Part shown: in pieces, positions 1-7,858 of the stretch | Numbering within the stretch: position 1 is the stretch's first letter | Layout of the letters: each line of letters starts with the position of its first letter | From: Lachnospiraceae bacterium | GTDB lineage: Bacteria > Bacillota > Clostridia > Lachnospirales > Lachnospiraceae | Reading direction: 5' to 3' | Length of the DNA: 64,000 bases | NCBI GenBank assembly: GCA_017621815.1 | Contig: JAGASK010000018.1 | Location: forward strand, 1 to 64,000 | The notes under the pieces: model-generated | What the model saw: only the letters and a program-made list of their open reading frames with translations | Database searches by the model: none | Told to the model about the DNA's origin: nothing | Made by a program: the position numbers and the translations under genes

Positions 1-10
1 AAGGAAAAAT

Positions 11-72
11 AAAAACAAGTGAAAGGATAAAAGAAAAGATATCCACAATTCTTTATTTTCACTTGTTTTTTT
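11..72. terminator. Bidirectional terminator-like hairpin
   Basis: Arms at 11-24 and 57-70 (core ACAAGTGAAA against TTTCACTTGT) pair over a loop of about 32 bases. There is a T run on the plus strand after the right arm, and an A run before the left arm gives T's on the minus strand. It lies just past the 3' end of the minus-strand M56 gene and probably ends that operon. Confidence 0.6.
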
Positions 73-140
73 GTGTATAAAAATTTTTTAAAATTCAGCA
101 TATTTACTAATAGCAGTTTAGGTTATGGTCTGAACAGTAA

Positions 141-1508
141 CTAAATTTCCATGCCTCTGCTTAGCTGATAGGTATTCTGAAAAACAAGTTCTTCTTCTCC
201 GGTTCCGTCTTTCACCCTGTATATTCCGTCTTCCCTGTCCAGATAAACATCATTTTCATAACAGCGGAGCATTTGATTGTATTCATGATTATAATCAAAG
301 GAAGCTGATACTGCTTCTGCATCCTCTGTATCAAAATCCTCCTGTTCGGTTTCAGGCTCCCTCTGCATGGAAGCATCAGATAATATTTCTTTTTCAGCTG
401 CATCTTCGGGTTTATATCCGCAGGAAACAAGGATACTCATGGTTAAAATAATTCCTACAGTTATTATAATGCTGAAAATTCCCTTTTTCTTTGTATCCAT
501 CACATGGTCTATACGCTTCTTCATTTGCTTTTTGCTCTCTCCAAAGCCTGTGGAAAAAGAGGTAACTCCCCTTTTTCTTCCTGCAAACGAAAGCATGATA
601 CGCGCATATGCCTCCCTTTCCTCTTTATTCCTGTGCATCAGCACTTTTTCATCGCATGCAAGCTCAATATCATAGAAAAACTGTCTTTTCATCAAATAAA
701 CAGCCGGATTAAACCAGTTCATACAGCATACGATTGTCATAAAAGCTTTAAAAAGAATATCCTTCGATTTATAATAATAAAATTCATGCATGATAATCAA
801 TTCAAATTCTTCTTCACTCCACTGTTTTGCCGAAGTTGGAATTATCAGTTTCGGGCAAAATATCCCAATCAACGCAGGGCTTGCAATGCTTCCGCTCTGA
901 TAAACAGGAACCGGAAATTTTCTTTTTAAGCTGATATTTTTAACAGGCTTCAGATTTTTTCCGAATCTTTTGCGGAAAAGCAAATAGCCTGATATAAAAT
1001 ATATCAAACCGGCAGCTATTCCAAAAATCCAGATTTTTACCAGAATATCTGTATAAGAAAATTCATTTCTGCCAGCCACAATTTCTTCGTCCTGACCGCC
1101 TGTTTCTTTTATATTATCTGTGGGCATCACGTTATTCACAGGAATCTTTCCATCACTCTGCCCGCTGTTTTCCGTTAAGCTTTGTACCGTACTTTGGGCA
1201 TCGATGCTTTGAGTGGGAACCGGATTTGTATCTCCTTTACCTGTTTCTGAATTTTTCTGTACCCGATTCATATCCTCCGTAACATTTCTCTCCTGTTCGA
1301 AGCCAGGCATGTTCAGTAAACTTATTTCTTTAACAGGCAGCGAATAGTTATAAGGAATCATCAGCCTTACCGCCACAAGAATCCATGCTGTCCTCATCCA
1401 TGCTGCCCCATATCTTTTTCTTAATTTCCCCGATAACAGACATAACATCAGAATAATAACAGATACCCCAATATTTACTTCGAGAACATCGTAAAACAGC
1501 CCTGCCAT
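141..1508 (-). CDS. BlaR1/MecR1-like M56 membrane protein with altered zinc motif
   Basis: A 455-residue membrane protein of the M56 family, which senses cell-wall stress and inactivates a partner BlaI repressor by proteolysis. Hydrophobic segments lie near residues 10-30, 40-55, 155-180 and 340-360. The metalloprotease core is recognisable from the downstream motifs WFNPAVYLM and ELACDE, but the zinc motif expected as HExxH reads HEFYY (residues 241-245), so the second histidine is tyrosine. The C-terminal part after the last membrane segment ends in what looks like the first strands of a longer extracellular domain (ENDVYLDREDGIYRV), so the protein may be truncated. It follows the BlaI gene by 32 bases and shares its promoter. 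Family assignment is firm; proteolytic activity is doubtful. Confidence 0.85.
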   Translation of the reverse strand: MAGLFYDVLEVNIGVSVIILMLCLLSGKLRKRYGAAWMRTAWILVAVRLMIPYNYSLPVKEISLLNMPGFEQERNVTEDMNRVQKNSETGKGDTNPVPTQSIDAQSTVQSLTENSGQSDGKIPVNNVMPTDNIKETGGQDEEIVAGRNEFSYTDILVKIWIFGIAAGLIYFISGYLLFRKRFGKNLKPVKNISLKRKFPVPVYQSGSIASPALIGIFCPKLIIPTSAKQWSEEEFELIIMHEFYYYKSKDILFKAFMTIVCCMNWFNPAVYLMKRQFFYDIELACDEKVLMHRNKEEREAYARIMLSFAGRKRGVTSFSTGFGESKKQMKKRIDHVMDTKKKGIFSIIITVGIILTMSILVSCGYKPEDAAEKEILSDASMQREPETEQEDFDTEDAEAVSASFDYNHEYNQMLRCYENDVYLDREDGIYRVKDGTGEEELVFQNTYQLSRGMEI

Positions 1509-1540
1509 ACTAATCCCCCATTTCTGAACGATTTTTCAAT

Positions 1541-1915
1541 CTATACTTCTTTTCTCTTCTCGCTGATATAATCTGCCAGTTCCTTGAGCTCTTCCTGAGA
1601 CAAACTGTCGCCATCATACAACGCTGCAAGAAAATTTTTCGCAGAATTTTTATACAGACGCTTTAAAATATTCCTGCTTTCTGTCTGCATGTAGCTTTCT
1701 TTATCAATAAGCGCTATATAAACATTGTTTTTTCCTGATTTTCGCACTTCGAGAAAGCCCTTTTCCTGTAATCTGGAAAGGAAAGAAAGAATAGTGGTGG
1801 GCGACAGTTTTCTCTCTTCTTCCATTTGTTCTTCAATCTCAAATCTTGTCACGGGCTTATCCAGTTCCCAGACAATCATCATAATTTCTAACTCCGAATC
1901 CGGCAATCGTTTCAT
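1541..1915 (-). CDS. BlaI/MecI family transcriptional repressor
   Basis: A 124-residue winged-helix repressor of the BlaI/MecI/CopY family, which binds DNA as a dimer and is removed by its M56 partner. It has the typical N-terminus (LPDSELEIMMIVWELDKPVTR), the recognition helix region (SPTTILSFLSRLQEKGFLEVRKSG) and a C-terminal dimerisation helix. The ATG is preceded by GGGAAGG at good distance. It is the first gene of a two-gene operon with the M56 protein, and a perfect inverted repeat covers its promoter, so autorepression is likely. No beta-lactamase gene is nearby; the regulated target is unknown. Confidence 0.92.
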   Translation of the reverse strand: MKRLPDSELEIMMIVWELDKPVTRFEIEEQMEEERKLSPTTILSFLSRLQEKGFLEVRKSGKNNVYIALIDKESYMQTESRNILKRLYKNSAKNFLAALYDGDSLSQEELKELADYISEKRKEV

Positions 1916-1944
1916 TCTTCTCTTCCTTCCCTTTTATTAAAAAA

Positions 1945-2001
1945 ATATTCGGCAAATGTAGAATATAATTTCATTCTACATTTGCCGAATATATATGTCA
2001 A
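1945..2001 (-). promoter_or_regulatory. blaI promoter with perfect 20-bp inverted repeat operator
   Basis: On the minus strand a -35 TTGACA (1996-2001) and a -10 TAGAAT (1973-1978) are separated by exactly 17 bases. A perfect inverted repeat, arms 1945-1964 and 1973-1992 with an 8-base loop, covers the -10 box and start site. Each arm holds a TACA/TGTA element as in BlaI-type operators. Repressor bound here would block transcription of its own operon. Confidence 0.8.
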
Positions 2002-2021
2002 CATAATTTTATCAAATATAT

Positions 2022-2040
2022 AGAAAATTGCGTACTTTCC
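2022..2040 (-). repeat. Partial copy of the dispersed palindromic element
   Basis: The minus strand reads GGAAAGTACGCAATTTTCTA directly after the stop codon of the nuclease gene. This matches the inner half of the dispersed element described at 3405-3448. It is short, so the match is only suggestive. Confidence 0.35.
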
Positions 2041-2997
2041 TCAACAGTTCAATTTTTCCTCCTGAAAAATACCATTTTCTTTTGCCTTATTATATTGGTC
2101 AACAGTAACACCTAAAATTTCACATGCCTTCTCTACAGGTATCTGAAGATTTTTCATTACATTTTCTATACCGGCTGCAACTTGGAATGCAATTCCCTGA
2201 TTGATTCCCTTACTAATTCCTGCTTCATAAATTCCCTCTGCAAAATTGCACATCGTATCCAACTCCTTTCCTGCGTTCAGAATCCCTTCCATCTCAAATT
2301 CATTCCCTAATATATCTATTTTCTCTTTTGCGGATATTTCAGGAGAAAATATTACATTCAGAAGCCTTGTCAGGCTTCCTTTCCTGTCAGGAACAACACG
2401 GTTCAGATTTATTAAAACAACCGTCATTTTATCATAACTTTCCGGGAAATCCGGAATTTTTCCTTTTATATCCTGTTTCTTTATCTCATACTTTGAAATG
2501 GCATTCCCAATATACTCCGGCCCGTTCAAGCACAACCAAATGGAATATACCTTCTTAAGGCTGTCAAAATCTTTTCCGGTAAATTCAGTGCCTCCCTGTC
2601 CTGAGAGCATCCTCCCGCCATAAAAAATACCTCTTGTCACAATTTGATATCCGGGATAATAATCCTTTTGCGCTTCGATATCAAGAAGCACTTTCCGTCT
2701 CTTTTCCTGTTCAGATATATGAGGTGCATAAGCATGCGTCCTGACATCAAAAATATATGCTCCTTCTTTAGGAATACTGCTTACTGAATCGTCCCCCGTA
2801 ATCTTTTCTGAATTATCCTGTTGTTCCCCGAGATACTCTGACGCTATCTGTCTGACTGAAAACTCTTTAAATTCTTCTGTCACCTCTTTCAGTATCCATG
2901 CCAAAATAAGCTTATTGCTCAATATACTTTTGGCAAACTCATTATACTGCGCCATCGCTCCTGCGTTTAACAGTTCTGCTGCCAAGGCTTTCTCCAT
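2041..2997 (-). CDS. PD-(D/E)XK nuclease family protein (Rpn/transposase-like)
   Basis: A 318-residue protein of the Rpn/PD-(D/E)XK family often annotated as a putative transposase and found in many copies in Lachnospiraceae. The nuclease core is at about residues 80-125: an aspartate in IFDVRTHA, then LLDIEAQKDY (the D-x-E-x-Q signature), followed by the YYPGYQIVTRGIFYGGRML segment. The C-terminal third is helical and variable, ending in a motif like a small DNA-binding helix pair (VEKACEILGVTVDQYNKAK). It stands alone, with GGAGG just upstream of the ATG and no terminal repeats seen. These proteins promote RecA-independent recombination in the characterised relatives; the role here is not known. 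Confidence 0.8.
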   Translation of the reverse strand: MEKALAAELLNAGAMAQYNEFAKSILSNKLILAWILKEVTEEFKEFSVRQIASEYLGEQQDNSEKITGDDSVSSIPKEGAYIFDVRTHAYAPHISEQEKRRKVLLDIEAQKDYYPGYQIVTRGIFYGGRMLSGQGGTEFTGKDFDSLKKVYSIWLCLNGPEYIGNAISKYEIKKQDIKGKIPDFPESYDKMTVVLINLNRVVPDRKGSLTRLLNVIFSPEISAKEKIDILGNEFEMEGILNAGKELDTMCNFAEGIYEAGISKGINQGIAFQVAAGIENVMKNLQIPVEKACEILGVTVDQYNKAKENGIFQEEKLNC

Positions 2998-3404
2998 TTT
3001 CCCTCCTGTTTCCGCAGAAGTGTATCAGTACTCCTGCTTATTTCATTCTTTGAAAAATAAGCATAGATTCCTGATATAGCAATAGCCTGCACATTTGGAA
3101 GGAAACCTATTGCTGCAACTTGTGACGGCAAAAACTGCTTCAGCAGCTTTTACCCATGACGGAATAATTCCGAAAGAAAACAGATTAAAATATGCTTATA
3201 AATTACTTAATAATATACTACTCTTAATGGTTTAAAGCAATTCTTTTTCTCATATATCAAATATTCGCCAGCATTTTGCACAATACAATATACTGTACTG
3301 AATTTAAAAATCTTTCTATATATGGTAGTTTTCCCGTCTAAAGGAACGAAATCCCTACAATTAAGCGCATTTTTTTCTACCTATTGACGATTGTATTAAT
3401 ATCG
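2998..3404. other. Intergenic stretch with possible decayed reading frame
   Basis: No intact gene lies here. On the minus strand between about 3000 and 3180 two overlapping frames read like one broken protein: first GIIPSWVKAAEAVFAVTSCS, then in another frame IGFLPNVQAIAISGIYAYFS. The pieces flow together if one frameshift is allowed, which suggests a pseudogene remnant, but I do not recognise the family. The stretch 3190-3400 is AT-rich with no clear signal. Confidence 0.25.
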
Positions 3405-3448
3405 GAAACTTTCACGCTCACGCTTTGCGAACTTTCTATTGTCATGAA
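3405..3448 (-). repeat. Dispersed palindromic element, copy A
   Basis: The minus strand starts TTCATGACAATAGAAAGTTC, then GCAAAGCGT and a degenerate return arm (GAGCGTGAAAGTTTC). It follows directly on the T run of the terminator at 3447-3479. Clear relatives are at 7808-7858, 53202-53243, 57531-57575 and 63681-63721. Confidence 0.7.
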
Positions 3449-3479
3449 AAAAGACATTTCGTTTATCATTCGAAATGTC
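3447..3479 (-). terminator. Terminator of the rel-MBL-DUF3048 operon
   Basis: A 9-bp perfect stem (GACATTTCG at 3453-3461, CGAAATGTC at 3471-3479) is followed on the minus strand by six T's. It lies 38 bases past the stop codon of the DUF3048 gene. Confidence 0.85.
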
Positions 3480-3517
3480 CTTTTCGTTCAGAAAAACCTG
3501 CCTGTTATCAATGCAGC

Positions 3518-4702
3518 TTATTCATAGCTTACATACTCACTGTATTCCTCCCAGATATTACATATCCAGGTCTTACCCTGATTAAAAATAATTTCATCAC
3601 CGTTTTCATCATAGAATTTGGCGGGAGTTGCATCACCGTCATATCTCTTCCAAGTTCCTTTGATTACTTTACCGCCGGTAAACACAATGGCTCTGCCCTC
3701 TCCGTGTACGCCAAAGGCAAGATAATCATGGTCATCCCTTACTTCCCCGTGGCAATACTGAAATACCACGTTGGATACCGCAAGCTGCGAACTGTCGATT
3801 TCATCAATCTGCTTCTTTCCGTTTTGATAGCGGTAATACAGCCCGTCGTCCTCATGATATTCAAAATATGGGTTGTAAGCGCCGTATCCGCCCTGATTAC
3901 CGCCCTGTCCGCCGGGATAAACCATAGTAGCGCCTTCGGCATCTCCGTAATTGTCCTGTGCCTTTGCTCCCTCTGCCGCAAAGGTAAAAGGCGGCACATA
4001 AGCATCATCATATTCCCAGTCATATCCTAATCTGTCTGCAGCTTTTAACATACCGTCTATAAACAAATAGCCTGTGAATTCCGTAGCATACCCGGGACGG
4101 CTCACTCTGTCATAAGCTTCATTTGCAGGCTTGTAAATTCCTTCCACGGCTGCACTGATGTTCTGCACTGTATCACGGTTAATCAGCTCTTCCACATAAG
4201 GTCTTGCAAGTCCCCAGTTACAGTAAATTGCTTCATAACCCATGGCAACATATACAAAATAGTCACGGCTGCTCCGGATAGGCCCTATTCTGTCAAGGTC
4301 GTCAAAGTCCTCAAAAACAGCCATCAGTCTTGTAATACGTCCCTCAACAGGCGCTTCATAAATAATGCTTGCACGGGAAATTCCATACTGAGGCATGGCA
4401 GGAGAATTGTTTGGAATCATAACGGCAATGGGACGTCTTGTTACCACACTTTCATCCTTCCACTCTCCTGTTAAGTAGCTTTGCCTTTTACCATCCACTG
4501 TTTCTCTTTCCTTAATAACAGGAAATCCTTCCGGCTCTGCGGCAAGCTCCGGTGTTGTCTCTTCCTCCGTAACCGGCGAAGGTACAGGCTGCTGCTGGAT
4601 AATCTCCGGCTCACTTTTCTCCGGTTCCTCTGCTTTTCCGCATCCAGACAGCATATTCATCATTAAAAGTACTGTTAACCCCAAACATAAACTTTTCTTC
4701 AT
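3518..4702 (-). CDS. DUF3048 (YerB-like) lipoprotein
   Basis: A 394-residue secreted lipoprotein. The N-terminus has a signal peptide ending in the lipobox LSGC (cysteine near residue 21), then a Glu/Pro-rich linker. The DUF3048 region runs from about residue 85 (RRPIAVMIPNNSPAMPQYGI, then IGPIRSSRDYFVYVA) and a C-terminal DUF3048 subdomain ends with GKTWICNI. A Gly/Tyr-rich insertion (GGQGGNQGGYGAYNP) sits near residue 270. The family includes B. subtilis YerB; its biochemical role is unknown. It is the last gene of an operon with rel and an MBL hydrolase, separated from the latter by 19 bases. Confidence 0.9.
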   Translation of the reverse strand: MKKSLCLGLTVLLMMNMLSGCGKAEEPEKSEPEIIQQQPVPSPVTEEETTPELAAEPEGFPVIKERETVDGKRQSYLTGEWKDESVVTRRPIAVMIPNNSPAMPQYGISRASIIYEAPVEGRITRLMAVFEDFDDLDRIGPIRSSRDYFVYVAMGYEAIYCNWGLARPYVEELINRDTVQNISAAVEGIYKPANEAYDRVSRPGYATEFTGYLFIDGMLKAADRLGYDWEYDDAYVPPFTFAAEGAKAQDNYGDAEGATMVYPGGQGGNQGGYGAYNPYFEYHEDDGLYYRYQNGKKQIDEIDSSQLAVSNVVFQYCHGEVRDDHDYLAFGVHGEGRAIVFTGGKVIKGTWKRYDGDATPAKFYDENGDEIIFNQGKTWICNIWEEYSEYVSYE

Positions 4703-4721
4703 TTGCAGCCCCTTTCTCTCT

Positions 4722-5351
4722 TTATAAGAAACTGTTGTTTACTTTCTCGTACCCTATTGTTGTAGAAGGACCGTGTCCCGGATATACCTTCACATCCTCC
4801 GGCAGTATCATGAGTTTTTCATTGATGGAACGAATCAATGTGCTCATACTGCCTGTGGGGAAATCAGTTCTTCCCACAGACTCCTGAAATAAAGTATCCC
4901 CACTGATTAAAATCTTATCCTCTTCAAAATAATAACAGCAGCTTCCTCCTGTATGACCCGGTGTTGCAATCACCTTGCCGGCAACTCCAGACAGATTAAA
5001 CTCCTCTCCATCCTTAAAAAGCACATCCGGCTCCACGCTGCAGGCTCTGCCCGCCTGGGCGGACACATTTAAAGTGGAATCCTTACACAATTCCGCTTCT
5101 CCTTCATAAGCATAAAGCTTTGCCCCGGACAGCTCCTTCAGCTTCTGAACACCCCAGATATGGTCAAAGTGTCCATGGGTCAGCAATATTGCTCCCACAT
5201 GAAAGCCTTTGCTTTTCAGGGCTTCATAAATATAATCGCCCTTATCTGCCGGGTCAAAAAACAAAACCTCGCTTTGCCCCTCTTCGTATACAAAATAGCT
5301 GTTTGTCTGACACACTCCAAGTGTAATCTTCCCAATCTTTAAGCTTCCCAT
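4722..5351 (-). CDS. MBL-fold metallo-hydrolase (glyoxalase II-like)
   Basis: A 209-residue metallo-beta-lactamase fold hydrolase of the GloB-like group. It shows the metal motif THGHFDH (near residue 60), the second metal histidine in TPGHTGGS (near residue 132), the bridging aspartate in ISGDTLF and the final histidine in YPGHGPST. Members hydrolyse thioesters such as S-lactoylglutathione analogues, but the substrate cannot be read from sequence. The ATG has GGAGAGGG just upstream. It is the middle gene between rel and the DUF3048 lipoprotein, an order often seen in Clostridia. Confidence 0.9.
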   Translation of the reverse strand: MGSLKIGKITLGVCQTNSYFVYEEGQSEVLFFDPADKGDYIYEALKSKGFHVGAILLTHGHFDHIWGVQKLKELSGAKLYAYEGEAELCKDSTLNVSAQAGRACSVEPDVLFKDGEEFNLSGVAGKVIATPGHTGGSCCYYFEEDKILISGDTLFQESVGRTDFPTGSMSTLIRSINEKLMILPEDVKVYPGHGPSTTIGYEKVNNSFL

Positions 5352-5398
5352 TTTCCCTCTCCCTTACATAATTTTTATTGACAAATATATATCCGGAA

Positions 5399-7717
5399 TC
5401 AGCCTGTGGTTCTTTCAATATCAATAACACTGTCTATGGTTTTGATTTTATCGATAATGCGAATCAGTTCTTCCCTGCTGCTGATTTCAAAGGAAGTTGC
5501 CATGGTTGCCAGACCCTGTTTGCTTGTTCTGGTATTCATGGAAAGAATATCAATATTCTTTTCCGTCAGAGCTTTGGAAATATCCGCAAGCAGGCCGTTT
5601 CTGTTATTGGCGTAAATCTTGATTTCCGCAAGATATTTACCGCCGTTTCCTTCCTCAGGTGAATCCTCCCATTCAGCATCAATCAGACGCTCCCTTTCGA
5701 TTTCAGGCAGATTCAGTATATTGATGCAGTCAGTCCTGTGAATGGAAACCCCTCGTCCCCTTGTAACAAAGCCTACGATTTCATCTCCCGGCACAGGGGA
5801 ACAGCACTTGGAAAAACGCACCGCCAAATCATGAATTCCCTTTACCACAATGCCGCTTTTGGACCTCATTTTCGCCGCCTGCGCCGCATTCTGCGCGTTT
5901 TCAGCCACCTCTGCCAGCACCTGCTCATTGGTCACTACTGCTTTATGATCCTTCTCATAAAGCTCCAGCATCTTATTGATAATCTGACCTTCCTTTAAGC
6001 CGCCGTGTCCCACCGCTGCCAGTACGGATTCCCAGTCGCGGAAGCCATACTTTCGCATAATCGGTTCCATATAATCCGTTTTCATTAATTCCTGGATATT
6101 GATGCTTCTGGCCCGACAGTAATTATTTAAAAGCTCTTTTCCTTTAACAATATTTTCTTCCTTAAACTCATTTTTAAACCACTGATTGATCTTATTCCTT
6201 GCCTGTGTGCTTTTCACCACGTTCAGCCAGTCCCGGCTGGGTCCCTTTGAATTCTGTGAAGTCAATATTTCAATTCTGTCGCCGTTTTTAATTTCATAAT
6301 CAATGGTAACCAGCTTGCCGTTCACTCTGGCGCCAATCATTTTATTTCCCACTGCACTGTGAATGCTGTAGGCAAAGTCAATGGGTGTGGAGCCAGCGGG
6401 CAGATTCTTCACTTCTCCTGTGGGGGTAAAACAGTAAACGCTGTCCGAGAATAAATCCAAATCACTCTTCAGCAGATTCATAAATTCTCTGTTGTCAGAA
6501 GTATCCCTCTGCCATTCCAGCACCTGACGGAGCCAGACAAGCTTTGCCTCTTCCGAATTGTCAGCTTTTTTCCCGTCGGAGGCTTCTTTATACTTCCAAT
6601 GGGCGGCAATACCGTATTCCGCCGCCTTATGCATTTCAAAAGTCCTTATCTGTATTTCAAAGGGCTGTCCGTTAGTACCGATAAGAGTGGTATGCAGGGA
6701 CTGATACATATTTTCCTTAGGCATGGCAATATAATCCTTAAAACGCCCGGGAATAGGTTTGTACATCTCATGAATAACGCCCAGGGCCGCATAACAGTCC
6801 TTTACCGTATCCACAATAATGCGGACTGCAAACAGATCGTAAATCTGGTCGATTGTTTTGTTCTGGTTTTTCATTTTCTTGTAAATGCTGAAAAAATGCT
6901 TTACTCTGCCGTCAATCTGGGCTTTAATGCCTGCATTTTTAATGTGCTCGCTGACCTCATCCACAATGCTCTGTATATATTTTTCACGTACGCTTTTGCG
7001 AACCGCTATTTTATCCACTAAATCATAATAAGCTTCCGGCTCCAGATATTTCAGGGATAAATCATCCAGCTCCACCTTAATTTTGGAAATACCAAGTCTC
7101 TGGGCTATGGGGGCATAAATTTCCATGGTTTCCCTTGCAATCCGCTGCTGGCTTTCCGGCTTTTGATATTTCAGGGTACGCATATTATGAAGCCTGTCTG
7201 CCAGTTTAATCAGAATCACACGGATATCCTTTGCCATTGCCAGGAACATTTTACGAAGATTTTCCGCCTGCATTTCCAGTCTGTCCGGCTTATCTCCGTT
7301 CCCCATAAACTGAAGCTTCTGCAGCTTGGTAACGCCGTCAACAAGAAGCGCCACCTCTTCACCGAACTGGGCTTTGATTTCTTCTTCTGTCATAATGGTA
7401 TCTTCCACCACATCATGCAAAAGTCCGGCAGCAATGGTTTCTTTGTCCATTTCCAAATCTGCCAGAATAATCGCCACATACAGCGGATGAATGATATAAG
7501 GCTCTCCCGACTTGCGCATCTGGTCCTTATGTGCCTCGGATGCCACGCGATATGCTTTTTCAATCAGTGAAATATCATCGGAAGGGTGATATTTCCGCAC
7601 ACGGAGAATCAAATCCTCATAAAGCTGCTCGGGGCTTTGAAATTCCTGTATGGCTTCAATTCTTCCATCATCAATTACCACTTCGTTTTTAACTGTCTGT
7701 TTTCCTTCTTCTGTCAT
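5399..7717 (-). CDS. relA: Bifunctional (p)ppGpp synthetase/hydrolase Rel
   Basis: A full-length 772-residue RSH enzyme that makes and degrades (p)ppGpp in the stringent response. The HD hydrolase domain is intact (IIHPLYVA with H77, then LLHDVVEDT with H101-D102). The synthetase domain carries GRFKDYIAMPK; its RxKD form marks the bifunctional type. A TGS domain (VYCFTPTGEVKNLPAGSTP), a zinc-finger-like region with the CCSPVPGD motif and a C-terminal ACT domain follow. The ATG has AAAGGTG upstream and a near-consensus promoter lies 55 bases further. It leads the operon with the MBL hydrolase and the DUF3048 lipoprotein. Confidence 0.97.
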   Translation of the reverse strand: MTEEGKQTVKNEVVIDDGRIEAIQEFQSPEQLYEDLILRVRKYHPSDDISLIEKAYRVASEAHKDQMRKSGEPYIIHPLYVAIILADLEMDKETIAAGLLHDVVEDTIMTEEEIKAQFGEEVALLVDGVTKLQKLQFMGNGDKPDRLEMQAENLRKMFLAMAKDIRVILIKLADRLHNMRTLKYQKPESQQRIARETMEIYAPIAQRLGISKIKVELDDLSLKYLEPEAYYDLVDKIAVRKSVREKYIQSIVDEVSEHIKNAGIKAQIDGRVKHFFSIYKKMKNQNKTIDQIYDLFAVRIIVDTVKDCYAALGVIHEMYKPIPGRFKDYIAMPKENMYQSLHTTLIGTNGQPFEIQIRTFEMHKAAEYGIAAHWKYKEASDGKKADNSEEAKLVWLRQVLEWQRDTSDNREFMNLLKSDLDLFSDSVYCFTPTGEVKNLPAGSTPIDFAYSIHSAVGNKMIGARVNGKLVTIDYEIKNGDRIEILTSQNSKGPSRDWLNVVKSTQARNKINQWFKNEFKEENIVKGKELLNNYCRARSINIQELMKTDYMEPIMRKYGFRDWESVLAAVGHGGLKEGQIINKMLELYEKDHKAVVTNEQVLAEVAENAQNAAQAAKMRSKSGIVVKGIHDLAVRFSKCCSPVPGDEIVGFVTRGRGVSIHRTDCINILNLPEIERERLIDAEWEDSPEEGNGGKYLAEIKIYANNRNGLLADISKALTEKNIDILSMNTRTSKQGLATMATSFEISSREELIRIIDKIKTIDSVIDIERTTG

Positions 7718-7771
7718 ATGATCACACCTTTAAACTGATATCCTGTTCTAATGTTATGGCATATTGAAATA

Positions 7772-7800
7772 ATTATATATTTTTTTCATAATATAGTCAA
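7772..7800 (-). promoter_or_regulatory. rel operon promoter
   Basis: On the minus strand a -35 TTGACT (7795-7800) and a perfect -10 TATAAT (7772-7777) are separated by 17 bases. The start site would fall about 48 bases before the rel start codon. Confidence 0.8.
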
Positions 7801-7807
7801 TGTTCCG

Positions 7808-7858
7808 CAATAGAAAGCAGGCTTTACGAACTTTCTATGAATTTTCTATTGTCATGAA
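7808..7858 (-). repeat. Dispersed palindromic element, copy B, overlapping a stop codon
   Basis: The minus strand reads TTCATGACAATAGAAAATTC, then ATAGAAAGTTCG and the return arm CTTTCTATTG. The first part lies inside the exporter gene and encodes its last residues (FMTIENS) and stop codon. The inner core seems partly duplicated (GAAAATTCATAGAAAGTTC). Confidence 0.75.

Noticed and set aside
2041-2997. Complete insertion sequence around the Rpn-type nuclease
   Set aside because: No terminal inverted repeats or target duplications were found at its borders, so only the gene is reported.
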